From: Paenirhodobacter hankyongi
Lineage (GTDB): Bacteria > Pseudomonadota > Alphaproteobacteria > Rhodobacterales > Rhodobacteraceae
DNA length: 64,000 nucleotides
Direction of reading: 5' to 3'
NCBI RefSeq assembly: GCF_003664585.1
Contig: NZ_RCHI01000004.1
Location: 186,001-250,000, forward strand
A program made the position numbers and the translations under genes. Shown here in pieces: positions 38,254-46,802 of the stretch (the stretch's first letter is position 1; every line of letters begins with the position of its first letter). A model generated the notes under the pieces. It saw only the letters and a list, made by a program, of their open reading frames with translations. It had not been told where the DNA came from and did no database searches.

Positions 38254-39132
38254 TCAGCGCCGTGCAAAGCGCGCTGAAGGGGACAAGGCACCGTCCGGCG
38301 ACACGTCATTTTGTGACGTCATTTCAACGAGATGCGCAAAGACGTTGCGGGCGGCGGCGGACATCAGGGCGGCGGGCGTATCGGTGTAGATCGCCGCGGT
38401 CAGCGCCGCAACCGTCGCCGGCCCGGCCTCGAGCGCGGCAAGGATCTGCGCGCTGCGGTCGCGCCGGTGCGCGGCGAGCGCGCTCAGGCGCGGGGCCGTC
38501 GCCTCGACCGGCGCACCATGGCCCGGGTAGAACACCCGCCACTCGCGCGCCGCGAGGCGCTCGAGCGAGCGGAAATAGTCGCCCAGATCGCCATCGGGCG
38601 GCGAGATCAGCGTCGAGGCCCAGCCCATCACATGGTCGCCCGAGAACAGCGCATCGCCCCAGGCAAAGCTGAGGTGGTTGCAGAAATGCCCGGGCGTGTG
38701 CAGCGCCGTCACCTGCCAGTCGCCGGCGCCGATCTCCTCGCCATCGGTCAGCGTCACATCGGGGCGGAAGGCGCGATCGACGCCCTCGCCGCCGCCGGCC
38801 AGCCCCTCGGCCGCCAGCCGCGCCATCACCTCGGAACGGCCGGCCTCGGGCGGGCCGAAGGCATGGACCTTCGCGCCGGTTGCCTCGGCGAGCAGGCGCG
38901 CGCCCGGGGAATGGTCGAGATGGGCATGGGTGACGAGGATCGCCGCCACCCGCTCGCCCAGATCTAGCCCGTCGAGAATCGCGCGCAGATGGCCCGCATC
39001 GGCCGGGCCCGGGTCGATCACCGCCACCGCCCCGGTGCCGAGCACATAGCTGCAGGTGCCGTCGCGCGTCATCGGCGAGGGGTTCGGCGCCACGATCCGC
39101 CGCAGCCCCGCCTCGAGCCGTTCCATCGCCAT
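38254..39132 (-). CDS. Metallo-beta-lactamase-fold hydrolase
   Basis: A 292-aa hydrolase. Metal ligands are visible in THAHLDH (HxHxDH), the His of TPGHFCNH, the Asp of FSGDHVMGW and the His of VFYPGHG. A C-terminal winged-helix-like tail (residues about 230-270) resembles the LACTB2/glyoxalase-II-like branch. The reaction is unknown; relatives cleave thioesters, phosphodiesters or RNA. The start at 39132 follows GAGAGGAAG. It is divergent from the histidine kinase with 42 bases between starts. Confidence 0.87.
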   Translation of the reverse strand: MAMERLEAGLRRIVAPNPSPMTRDGTCSYVLGTGAVAVIDPGPADAGHLRAILDGLDLGERVAAILVTHAHLDHSPGARLLAEATGAKVHAFGPPEAGRSEVMARLAAEGLAGGGEGVDRAFRPDVTLTDGEEIGAGDWQVTALHTPGHFCNHLSFAWGDALFSGDHVMGWASTLISPPDGDLGDYFRSLERLAAREWRVFYPGHGAPVEATAPRLSALAAHRRDRSAQILAALEAGPATVAALTAAIYTDTPAALMSAAARNVFAHLVEMTSQNDVSPDGALSPSARFARR

Positions 39133-39174
39133 CTTCCGCTTCCTCTCTGCCGTCCGTCCGGCTAGGGTTCTGCC

Positions 39175-40524
39175 ATGAAATTCGACTGGCTCAAACAGAT
39201 CATGCCGCGCGGGCTTTACGGGCGGGCCGCGCTGATCCTGATTTTGCCGGTGGTCACCATCCAGCTTGTCGTCTCGGTGGTCTTCATCCAGCGCCATTTC
39301 GAGCGGGTGACGCGGCAGATGACAGCCTCGATGCTGCGCGAGATCGCGCTGGTCGTCGACCGGGTCGAGGCGGCGCCGTCGCTGGCCGCGGCGCAGGCGG
39401 TGATCGGCGATCTGGCCGAACCGCTGGGGTTGCAGGTCGAGTTGCCGGCGAAAGATCCGGAAGACCAGATCACCTCCGACCAGCGCCCCTTCACCGACCT
39501 GACCGGCATCGTGGTGATCGACACGATCCGGGCGGGCGTCGCCGATCTGCGCGCGATCGACCTGAGCGAGGGCTCGCGCGTCAAGCTCCTGGTCGACACC
39601 CCCTGGGGGGTGGAGCGGATCACCTTCCAGCGTGCCTGGGTCTCGGCCTCGAACCCGCATCAGCTGCTGGTGCTGATGGTCGTGGTGTCGCTGCTGATGA
39701 CGGTGATCGCCTTCATCTTCCTGCGCAATCAGCTGCGCCCGATCCAGCGGTTGGCGCGCGCGGCCGATGCCTTCGGCAAGGGGCAGGTGGTGCCCTATCA
39801 TCCGTCCGGCGCCACCGAGGTGCGCACCGCGGGCGCGGCTTTCGTCGACATGCGCGCCCGCATCATCCGGCAGATCGAGCAGCGCACGCTGATGCTGTCG
39901 GGGATCAGCCACGACCTGCGCACGCCGCTGACCCGGCTGCGGCTGGGGCTGTCGATGCTGCCCGAGGATGACGAGACCCGCGACGAGATCGCCGCGATGG
40001 AGCGCGACGTGGCCGAGATGGGCAAGCTTGTCGATGCCTTCCTCGATTTCGCGCGCGAGGGGGCGACGGCGGGCGAGCCCGAGCGGATCGACCCCTGCCG
40101 GCTGGTCGCGCGGGTGGTCGAGGATGCCGAACGCGCCGGGCAGCAGGTGGCGCTGACTGCCTGTCCGGGCCCCGGTCAGGTCGAGATCACCGCCCGCCCC
40201 GACGCGATCCGCCGCGCGCTCGAGAACCTGATCGGCAACGGCGTGCGCTATGGCACGCGCGCCGAGGTCTCGGTCGTGCTGTCGCCGAAGGCGGTGCGGA
40301 TCCTCGTCGAGGACGACGGCCCCGGTATCCCGCCCGAGCGACGCGAGGAGGCCTTGCGCCCCTTCGCCCGGCTCGACCCGTCGCGCAATCAGGACCGCGG
40401 GCCGGGGGTGGGGCTCGGGCTGTCGATCGCTGCCGACGTGATGCGCCGCCACGGCGGCAGCCTGCGGCTTGGCGAGAGCGCGCGGCTTGGCGGGCTGTGC
40501 GCCGAACTGGTGCTGCCGCGCTGA
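39175..40524 (+). CDS. EnvZ-like sensor histidine kinase (no adjacent regulator)
   Basis: A 449-aa membrane kinase. Two helices (about 18-38 and 163-183) flank a ~125-residue periplasmic sensor, followed by a HAMP domain (LRNQLRPIQRLARAADAFG). The H-box is SGISHDLRTPLTR with His246. ATP-binding boxes are NLIGNGVRYG (N), DDGPGIPPE (G1) and GVGLGLSI (G2). EnvZ relatives sense osmolarity or acid and use an OmpR-type partner; none is encoded next to it in this window. Confidence 0.92.
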   Translation: MKFDWLKQIMPRGLYGRAALILILPVVTIQLVVSVVFIQRHFERVTRQMTASMLREIALVVDRVEAAPSLAAAQAVIGDLAEPLGLQVELPAKDPEDQITSDQRPFTDLTGIVVIDTIRAGVADLRAIDLSEGSRVKLLVDTPWGVERITFQRAWVSASNPHQLLVLMVVVSLLMTVIAFIFLRNQLRPIQRLARAADAFGKGQVVPYHPSGATEVRTAGAAFVDMRARIIRQIEQRTLMLSGISHDLRTPLTRLRLGLSMLPEDDETRDEIAAMERDVAEMGKLVDAFLDFAREGATAGEPERIDPCRLVARVVEDAERAGQQVALTACPGPGQVEITARPDAIRRALENLIGNGVRYGTRAEVSVVLSPKAVRILVEDDGPGIPPERREEALRPFARLDPSRNQDRGPGVGLGLSIAADVMRRHGGSLRLGESARLGGLCAELVLPR

Positions 40525-40606
40525 TCCCCGCTGCCGATCCGGGCTTGCCCCGGCGCCGGCCTGCCTGCAATGTAAAGGAGACGTGACGCGGTCCGCCGGT
40601 GCGCTG

Positions 40607-40635
40607 GTTGAAGCGGGCCTGCCTCACCCCTAGAT
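40607..40635 (+). promoter_or_regulatory. Candidate RpoH-type promoter of lon
   Basis: TTGAAG (40608-40613), a 16-base spacer and CTAGAT (40630-40635) lie 72 bases before the lon start. The hsp20 gene in this window has the same arrangement and spacing. lon belongs to the heat-shock regulon in many bacteria. Confidence 0.6.
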
Positions 40636-40707
40636 ATGGTCAAACCGGGAAGGGCCGGGGCTGCCGCAGGGGCGGGGCCGGTGCCCTTTCGCCAAAGAGG
40701 AATGATG

Positions 40708-43122
40708 ATGACCGAGACCCTCTCGACCACCTATCCCGTCCTGCCGCTGCGCGACATCGTGGTGTTTCCGCACATGATCGTCCCGCTGTTCGTCGGCCGG
40801 GAGAAATCCGTCCGGGCGCTCGAGGCGGTGATGGCGGATGATCGCCAGATCCTGCTTGCGAGCCAGATCGACCCGGCGGTGGACGAGCCCACGACGGAGG
40901 GGATCTTCCGCACCGGCGTGCTGGCCAATGTCCTGCAACTGCTCAAGCTGCCCGACGGCACCGTGAAGGTGCTCGTCGAGGGGCGCACCCGCGTGCGCAT
41001 CGCGGACTTCCTGCCCAATGACGCCTATTTCGAGGCCGAGGCCGAGGTGCTCGAAGAGACCGAGGGCGACACCGAGACGATCCGCGCGCTGCTGCGTTCG
41101 GTCGCCGAGGAATTCGAGCGCTACGCGAAGATCAAGAAGAACATCCCCGAGGAGGCGCTGGCCGCCGTTGCCGAGACGCAGGAGGCCGACAAGCTGGCCG
41201 ATCTCGTCGCCGGCCATCTCGGGCTCGAGGTGAAGGCCAAGCAGGAGCTGCTCGAGACGCTCGACGTCAGCACGCGGCTCGAGAAGGTCTATGGCCTGAT
41301 GCAGGGCGAGGTTTCCGTCCTGCAGGTCGAGAAGAAGATCAAGTCGCGCGTCAAGTCGCAGATGGAGAAGACCCAGCGGGAATATTACCTGAATGAGCAG
41401 ATGAAGGCCATTCAGCGCGAGCTGGGCGACGGCGAGGAAGGCCAGAACGAGCTCAACGAGCTCGAGGAGAAGATCCGCGCCACGAAGTTCTCCAAGGAGG
41501 CCCGCGAAAAGGCCGAGGGCGAGCTGAAGAAGCTGAAGTCGATGTCGCCGATGTCGGCCGAGGCGACGGTGGTGCGCAACTATCTCGACTGGCTGCTGAG
41601 CCTGCCGTGGGGCGTGAAGAGCCGGGTGAAGAAGGATCTCGCCGCCGCCGAGAAGGTGCTCGACGCCGATCACTATGGCCTCGAGAAGGTCAAGGAGCGG
41701 ATCGTCGAATACCTCGCCGTGCAGGCGCGGTCTGACAAGCTGAAGGGGCCGATCCTGTGCCTCGTCGGCCCGCCCGGCGTCGGCAAGACCTCGCTCGGCC
41801 GCTCGGTCGCCAAGGCGACGGGGCGCGAGTTCATCCGCATCTCGCTTGGCGGCGTGCGCGACGAGAGCGAGATCCGCGGTCACCGGCGCACCTATATCGG
41901 CTCGATGCCCGGCAAGATCATCCAGGCGCTGAAGAAGGCGAAGACCACGAACCCGCTCATCCTGCTCGACGAGATCGACAAGATGGGGCAGGACTTCCGT
42001 GGCGATCCGGCTTCGGCGATGCTCGAGGTGCTGGATCCGGAACAGAACGGCACCTTCGTCGACCACTATCTCGAGGTCGAGTATGACCTGTCCAACGTGA
42101 TGTTCATCACCACGGCGAACAGCTACAACATGCCCGAACCGCTGATGGACCGGATGGAGATCATCCCGCTCTCGGGCTACACCGAGGACGAGAAGATCGA
42201 GATTGCGCGCCAGCACCTTGTCGACAAGGAGACGAAGGCGAACGGGCTGAAGAAGACCGAGTTCACCGTCACCGACGAGGCGCTGCGCGACATCGTGCGC
42301 TATTACACCCGCGAGGCGGGGGTGCGCTCGCTCGAACGCGCCATCGCCAAGCTGGCGCGCAAGGCGGTGACCGAGATCCTGAAGTCGAAGGGCACGGTCA
42401 AATCCGTCACCGTCGATGGCGCGAAGCTCGAGGATTACCTCGGCGTGAAGCGTTTCCGCTATGGTCTGGCCGAGAAGGAAGACCAGGTCGGCGTGGTGAC
42501 CGGGCTTGCCTGGACCTCGGTCGGGGGCGATCTGCTGCAGATCGAGGCGCTGAAGCTGCCCGGCAAGGGGCGGATGAAGACCACCGGCAAGCTCGGGGAT
42601 GTGATGAAGGAATCGATCGAGGCGGCGTCGAGCTACGTGCGCTCGATCGCGCCCGAGCTTGGCATCAAGCCGACGAAGTTCGAGAAGGTCGACATCCACG
42701 TCCACGTTCCCGAGGGTGCGACGCCGAAGGACGGGCCGAGCGCGGGCATTGCGATGGTCACCTCGATCGTCTCGGTGCTGACCGGCATTGCGGTGCACAA
42801 GGACATCGCGATGACCGGCGAGGTGACGCTGCGCGGCAATGTGCTGCCGATCGGCGGTCTCAAGGAGAAGCTGCTTGCCGCGCTGCGCGGCGGCATCAAG
42901 ACCGTGCTGATCCCCGAGGAGAACGAGAAGGACCTGATCGACATCCCCGAGAACGTGAAAGAGGGGCTGACGATCATCCCGGTCAGCCATGTGCGCGAGG
43001 TGTTGCCGCGTGCGCTGGTGCGGATGCCCGAGCCGATCGAATGGGACGAGGAGGCCGAGGAGGCCGCTGCTGCGGCTGCGGCCCTTGCTGCCCGCGAAGG
43101 TCAGGTGGCCACCGCGCATTGA
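40708..43122 (+). CDS. lon: ATP-dependent protease La
   Basis: An 804-aa cytosolic AAA+ serine protease that degrades misfolded and regulatory proteins. The N-terminal substrate domain ([20 protein letters not shown]) is followed by a coiled-coil region, the ATPase with Walker A GPPGVGKT and Walker [11 protein letters not shown], and the C-terminal peptidase with Ser in DGPSAGIAM and Lys in [13 protein letters not shown]. Of three adjacent in-frame ATGs (40702, 40705, 40708) the last has the best distance from AAAGAGG. The C-terminus is Ala/Glu-rich. A terminator follows. Confidence 0.97.
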   Translation: MTETLSTTYPVLPLRDIVVFPHMIVPLFVGREKSVRALEAVMADDRQILLASQIDPAVDEPTTEGIFRTGVLANVLQLLKLPDGTVKVLVEGRTRVRIADFLPNDAYFEAEAEVLEETEGDTETIRALLRSVAEEFERYAKIKKNIPEEALAAVAETQEADKLADLVAGHLGLEVKAKQELLETLDVSTRLEKVYGLMQGEVSVLQVEKKIKSRVKSQMEKTQREYYLNEQMKAIQRELGDGEEGQNELNELEEKIRATKFSKEAREKAEGELKKLKSMSPMSAEATVVRNYLDWLLSLPWGVKSRVKKDLAAAEKVLDADHYGLEKVKERIVEYLAVQARSDKLKGPILCLVGPPGVGKTSLGRSVAKATGREFIRISLGGVRDESEIRGHRRTYIGSMPGKIIQALKKAKTTNPLILLDEIDKMGQDFRGDPASAMLEVLDPEQNGTFVDHYLEVEYDLSNVMFITTANSYNMPEPLMDRMEIIPLSGYTEDEKIEIARQHLVDKETKANGLKKTEFTVTDEALRDIVRYYTREAGVRSLERAIAKLARKAVTEILKSKGTVKSVTVDGAKLEDYLGVKRFRYGLAEKEDQVGVVTGLAWTSVGGDLLQIEALKLPGKGRMKTTGKLGDVMKESIEAASSYVRSIAPELGIKPTKFEKVDIHVHVPEGATPKDGPSAGIAMVTSIVSVLTGIAVHKDIAMTGEVTLRGNVLPIGGLKEKLLAALRGGIKTVLIPEENEKDLIDIPENVKEGLTIIPVSHVREVLPRALVRMPEPIEWDEEAEEAAAAAAALAAREGQVATAH

Positions 43123-43149
43123 GCGCGGGCCTGCCCCCGGAAAAAGGAG

Positions 43150-43180
43150 AACGCGCCCCGCGAGGGGCGCGTTTTCGTTT
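43150..43180 (+). terminator. Rho-independent terminator of lon
   Basis: A perfect 10-bp stem AACGCGCCCC/GGGGCGCGTT with a GCGA loop, followed by TTCGTTT. Confidence 0.85.
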
Positions 43181-43216
43181 CAGCCGGATCCGAACGAGGC
43201 GATCCGATCAGAGCGA

Positions 43217-43435
43217 TCAGCTGCCGGAACCGCCGGTCGAGCTGCTCGACGAGCCGCCGGCGGCGACGGCGATCGCGAGCAGCAGGACGGCGGGCACGAC
43301 CAGCGCCGGGTTGCTGGTCGACGGCGCGGCGACGACCACGGGTTCGGCTTCGATCACGGGCTTTTCGTAACCGCCGGCAAACGCCGCGGGAGCAGCGAAA
43401 GACAGCGCGGCAGCCGTCAGAAACAGTTTGCGCAT
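43217..43435 (-). CDS. Small exported or membrane protein with Gly/Ser tail
   Basis: A 72-aa protein. Residues 1-20 form a signal peptide (MRKLFLTAAALSFAAPAAFA). A short polar stretch (GGYEKPVIEAEPVVVAAPS) is followed by a hydrophobic helix (about 42-58) and a tail of Gly and Ser (GGSSSSSTGGSGS). AAGGAG precedes the start. The pattern would leave a single-span envelope protein. No function is known to me. Confidence 0.7.
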   Translation of the reverse strand: MRKLFLTAAALSFAAPAAFAGGYEKPVIEAEPVVVAAPSTSNPALVVPAVLLLAIAVAAGGSSSSSTGGSGS

Positions 43436-43611
43436 CGGAACTCCTTGATGGCTATGTCTGGTAGTTCCTCAAGCCTGCGGGCAACTTTCCCCCCGGTCAA
43501 GAATTCATGCCGCGGCCGCAAGAAAAAATTGCCGATGCCATGCTGCGTCAGCACTGGTTCGGCGTATTTTTGCACCGTAGTCTTATTCCGAATCAGTTGC
43601 GAGAGGCGCAG

Positions 43612-43992
43612 ATGACCAGTTCCATGATGCAAGATCTTGTCGAGGACGACGCGCAGGCCGAAATGGCGGCGGACGAGGCCGATTCGGCACAGGCGGAGGA
43701 CGCCGGTGCAAGCCTCGTGGTCCGCAAGAAGGACTTCGTCGAGCGCGTCGCGCTTGCCGCCGGGGTGAAGAAGGGCAAGGTGCGCGATGTCACCGAAGCC
43801 GTGCTGCAGGTTCTGGGCGAGGCGCTGGCCAATGGCGAAAGCCTGGCCATTCCGCCGCTTGGCAAGCTGCGCGTGACCAAGCAGGCCGGCAAGGACGGCG
43901 ATCTGCTGCAGATCAAGCTGAAGCGGATCGAAGCCGGTGGCAAGAAGGGCGAAAAAACCGACGAGGCCCCTCTTGCAGAGGCCGAGGAGTGA
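43612..43992 (+). CDS. HU/IHF-like DNA-binding protein with acidic N-terminal extension
   Basis: A 126-aa protein whose last ~90 residues form the HU/IHF fold: VVRKKDFVERVALAAGVKKGKVRDV and ALANGESLAIPPLGKLRVTKQ. The first ~35 residues are strongly acidic (DLVEDDAQAEMAADEADSAQ), and the tail is Lys- then Glu-rich. The usual beta-arm with its NPxT tip is reduced to QAGKDGDL, so DNA bending may differ from HU. GAGAGG precedes ATG 43612. tRNA-Val begins 19 bases after the stop. Confidence 0.82.
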   Translation: MTSSMMQDLVEDDAQAEMAADEADSAQAEDAGASLVVRKKDFVERVALAAGVKKGKVRDVTEAVLQVLGEALANGESLAIPPLGKLRVTKQAGKDGDLLQIKLKRIEAGGKKGEKTDEAPLAEAEE

Positions 43993-44011
43993 CGCTAGAA
44001 GCCACTCCACC

Positions 44012-44086
44012 GGGCGATTAGCTCAGCGGTAGAGCGCTTCGTTCACATCGAAGATGTCAGCGGTTCAAATCCGTTATCGCCCACCA
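44012..44086 (+). tRNA. tRNA-Val(CAC)
   Basis: A 75-nt cloverleaf including CCA. The acceptor stem is GGGCGAT/ATCGCCC, the D arm GCTCAGCGGTAGAGC, and the anticodon stem-loop CTTCG-TTCACAT-CGAAG with anticodon CAC. It reads GUG, a frequent valine codon in this genome. It probably shares a transcript with the HU-like gene. Confidence 0.96.
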
Positions 44087-44093
44087 GAATTCT

Positions 44094-44123
44094 CCGGCCC
44101 CCGCGTGGGGCCGGTTTCCGTTT
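44094..44123 (+). terminator. Terminator hairpin after tRNA-Val
   Basis: Stem CCGGCCCC/GGGGCCGG with a CGCGT loop, followed by TTTCCGTTT. A second 10-bp stem (44127-44136 with 44149-44158) stands directly behind it as a possible back-up. Confidence 0.8.
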
Positions 44124-44126
44124 CAG

Positions 44127-44158
44127 GACCCCGCCGCTGCGTCGCAGCCGGCGGGGTC
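44127..44158 (+). terminator. Second hairpin after tRNA-Val
   Basis: Stem GACCCCGCCG/CGGCGGGGTC with a 12-base loop, followed by TTGCATTCTG. It separates the tRNA unit from glcD. Confidence 0.6.
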
Positions 44159-44238
44159 TTGCATTCTGGGGTTCCTGCACGCTCTGGCTTGATTCATGCG
44201 ATAACTGGTTATAATTTTTTACCAGTGGAGGAGATCGC

Positions 44239-45720
44239 ATGGATATGCCGGTGCCAGCCGCGCGCGTGCTCGCGCGCAAGCAAGAGATCGTGGCGCGGCT
44301 GCGCGCGGTGCTGCCCGCCGATTCTGTGATCGACGACCCGGCCGAGACGCGCGCCTATGAATGCGATGCGCTCTCGGCCTGGCGCTGTGCGCCGCTCGCG
44401 GTGGTGCTTCCGCGCACGACGGCCGAGGTGGCGGCGGTGTTGCGGGTCTGCACCGCGGAGGGGGTGCCGGTGGTGCCGCGCGGCGCCGGCACCTCGCTGG
44501 CGGGGGGCGCCATGCCCACGGCCGATTCCGTGGTGCTGGGGCTCGCGCGGATGACCCGGGTGCTCGAGGTCGATTTCGAGAACCGCTTCATCCGGGTCGA
44601 GGCCGGGCGCACGAACCTGTCGGTCACCGCGGCGATCGAGGGCGAGGGCTGGTTCTATGCCCCCGATCCCTCGAGCCAGCTTGCCTGCGCCATCGCCGGC
44701 AACATCGCGATGAATTCGGGCGGCGCGCATTGCCTGAAATACGGGGTGACGACGAACAACCTGCTCGGCGTCACCCTGGTCACCGGTGCGGGCGAGGTGA
44801 TCGAGCTGGGCGGTCCCTTCTGCGATGCCGCGGGGCTTGATCTGCTTGGTGTCGTGTGCGGCTCGGAAGGGCAGCTGGGCGTCGTCACCGAGGCGGTGCT
44901 GCGCATCCTGCCGAAACCCGAGGGCGCGCGGCCGGTGCTGATCGGCTTTGCCGCGAACGAGATCGCCGGCGCCTGTGTCGCCGACATCATCCGCGCCGGC
45001 ATCCTGCCCGTGGCGATCGAGTTCATGGATCGCCCCTGCATCGAGGCGACCGAGGCCTTCTGCGCCGCGGGTTATCCCGACTGCGAGGCGCTGCTGATCG
45101 TCGAATGCGAGGGCAGCCCGGACGAGATCGCCGAGCAGCTGGGCCTGATCCGCGAGATCGCCCTGCGCCACGATCCGGTCGAGTTCCGCGAGGCGCGCGA
45201 TGCCGAGGAGGCGCGGCGGATCTGGCTTGGCCGCAAGTCGGCCTTCGGCGCGATGGGGCAGAAGGGCGATTACATCTGCCTTGACGGCACGATCCCGGTG
45301 AGCGCGCTGCCCGAGGTGCTGCGCGGCATCGCGGCGCTTGGTCGCGACTTCGGGCTCGAGGTGGCGAATGTGTTCCACGCGGGCGACGGCAACATGCACC
45401 CGCTGATTCTCTATGATGCCAACGCTCCGGGCGAGCAGGAGCGGGCCGAGGCCCTGGGGGCGGAGATCCTGAAGCTGTGCGTGGCGGCGGGCGGCTGTCT
45501 GACCGGCGAGCATGGCGTGGGCGTCGAGAAGCGCGACCTGATGGGGGTGCAGTTCACCGCCGCCGATCTGGAGGCGCAGATGCGGGTGAAGGATGTCTTC
45601 GATCCGCCCTGGCTGTTGAACCCGGCCAAGGTGTTTCCGCTCGCTGCAAGTGCCGGGCGGCGCGCGGGCGGGGCGTCCCGGGGCGCTGCCCCGGACCCCG
45701 AGGTATTTGGGCCAAGATGA
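44239..45720 (+). CDS. glcD: Glycolate oxidase FAD subunit
   Basis: A 493-aa FAD-linked oxidase of the GlcD/D-lactate dehydrogenase type that turns glycolate into glyoxylate with GlcE and GlcF. FAD-binding segments are VVPRGAGTSLAGGAMPT, PDPSSQLACAIAGNIAMNSGG and CGSEGQLGVVTEA; the metal-site-type NVFHAGDGNMHPLI and LTGEHGVGVEKRDLM follow. GGAGGAG precedes ATG 44239. The family core ends at LLNPAKVFPL. After a short Ala/Gly/Arg stretch, the last 14 residues (SRGAAPDPEVFGPR) are encoded by a reversed copy of the dispersed repeat. Confidence 0.95.
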   Translation: MDMPVPAARVLARKQEIVARLRAVLPADSVIDDPAETRAYECDALSAWRCAPLAVVLPRTTAEVAAVLRVCTAEGVPVVPRGAGTSLAGGAMPTADSVVLGLARMTRVLEVDFENRFIRVEAGRTNLSVTAAIEGEGWFYAPDPSSQLACAIAGNIAMNSGGAHCLKYGVTTNNLLGVTLVTGAGEVIELGGPFCDAAGLDLLGVVCGSEGQLGVVTEAVLRILPKPEGARPVLIGFAANEIAGACVADIIRAGILPVAIEFMDRPCIEATEAFCAAGYPDCEALLIVECEGSPDEIAEQLGLIREIALRHDPVEFREARDAEEARRIWLGRKSAFGAMGQKGDYICLDGTIPVSALPEVLRGIAALGRDFGLEVANVFHAGDGNMHPLILYDANAPGEQERAEALGAEILKLCVAAGGCLTGEHGVGVEKRDLMGVQFTAADLEAQMRVKDVFDPPWLLNPAKVFPLAASAGRRAGGASRGAAPDPEVFGPR

Positions 45721-45724
45721 AAGC
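45677..45724 (-). repeat. Dispersed element, copy C, inside the glcD-glcE junction
   Basis: Read on the minus strand it gives CTTTCATCTTGGCCCAAATACCTCGGGG and then GGGGCAGCGCCCCGGG, the same module order as copies A and B. It is co-directional with neither gene. It supplies the last 14 GlcD codons, its TGA stop and an in-frame ATG for GlcE at 45717. This is the only copy inside an operon. Confidence 0.8.
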
Positions 45725-45731
45725 AGGGGCG

Positions 45732-46802
45732 ATGCGGGTCGAAAGCGAGGCGGAGCTGGTCGAGGCGGTGCGGGGCGCGCGCGCGCCCTTGCGCGTGGTG
45801 GGCGGCGGCACGCGGGGCGAGGTCGGGGCCGGGGCGCGGCTCGAGGTCGCGATCTCGGGCGTCCGGCTTTACGAGCCCGGGGCGCTGACGCTGATCGCCG
45901 GGGCGGGCACGCCGCTTTCCGAGATCGAGGCCGCGGTGGCCGCCGAGGGGCAGCGCCTGCCCTTCGAGCCGCCCCGCTGGGGGGCGCTTCTGGGCCTTGC
46001 GGGGGAGAGCACGATTGGCGGGGTCGCCGCCGCGAATGTCTCGGGGCCGCGGCGGGTTCAGGCCGGGGCCTGCCGCGACAGCCTGATCGGGCTGCGTTTC
46101 GTCGATGGTGCGGGCATTGCGGTGCAGGCCGGCGGGCGGGTGATGAAGAACGTCACAGGCTATGATCTGGTCAAGCTGCTGGCGGGCAGTGGCGGTCGGC
46201 TCGGGGTGTTGAGCGAGGTGGCCTTCAAGCTGCTGCCGGCGGCGCCTGCCCAGGCGACGGTGCGGGCCGAGGTGCCGCTTTCCGAGGCCGGGCGGGTGCT
46301 GGCCGCGGCGCTGGCCTCGCCCTTCGATGTGTCGGGGGCGGGCTGGCTGCCGGGGCAGGGGGCGGTGGTGCGCCTCGAGGGGCTGGCGGGATCGGTCGAG
46401 TATCGCGCCGGGCGGCTGGCGGCATTGCTTGCGCCCTGGGGGGCGCGGATCGAGCGCGAGGGCTCGGCCGCGATCTGGCGCGATCTGGCCGAGGTGCAGC
46501 CCTTCCATGGCCGCACGGGTGACATCTGGCGGTTTTCGGTGAAGCCCTCCGAGGCGGCGGCGATCGCGGCGCGGCTGGACGGCGAGGTGGTGCTCGACTG
46601 GGGTGGCGGGCTGATCTGGGCGCTGCTGCCCGAGGGCACGGATGCCCGGGCGCGCGCTGCGCCCTATACCGGCCACGCCACCTGCCTGCGCGGTCGCGCG
46701 CCCCGCGCAGAGCCCGAGGCGCCCGCCGTCGCCGCGCTGAGCCGCGCGCTGCGGGCGCGTTTCGATCCGCGCGGCATTCTCGATCCGGAAAGGGCCGGCT
46801 GA
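45732..46802 (+). CDS. glcE: Glycolate oxidase FAD-binding subunit
   Basis: A 356-aa protein with a shortened FAD-linked oxidase fold, partner of GlcD. Visible are LRVVGGGTRGEVG, TLIAGAGTPLSEIEAA, GESTIGGVAAANVSGPRR and GGRVMKNVTGYDLVKLLAGS, typical of GlcE. ATG 45732 is chosen because AGCAGGGG precedes it. An in-frame ATG at 45717 overlaps the glcD stop and is formed by the repeat element. Its stop overlaps the glcF ATG (TGATG). Confidence 0.93.
   Translation: MRVESEAELVEAVRGARAPLRVVGGGTRGEVGAGARLEVAISGVRLYEPGALTLIAGAGTPLSEIEAAVAAEGQRLPFEPPRWGALLGLAGESTIGGVAAANVSGPRRVQAGACRDSLIGLRFVDGAGIAVQAGGRVMKNVTGYDLVKLLAGSGGRLGVLSEVAFKLLPAAPAQATVRAEVPLSEAGRVLAAALASPFDVSGAGWLPGQGAVVRLEGLAGSVEYRAGRLAALLAPWGARIEREGSAAIWRDLAEVQPFHGRTGDIWRFSVKPSEAAAIAARLDGEVVLDWGGGLIWALLPEGTDARARAAPYTGHATCLRGRAPRAEPEAPAVAALSRALRARFDPRGILDPERAG

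Noticed and set aside
40630-43119. 829-codon minus-strand frame
   Set aside because: Antisense of lon, no recognisable domain.
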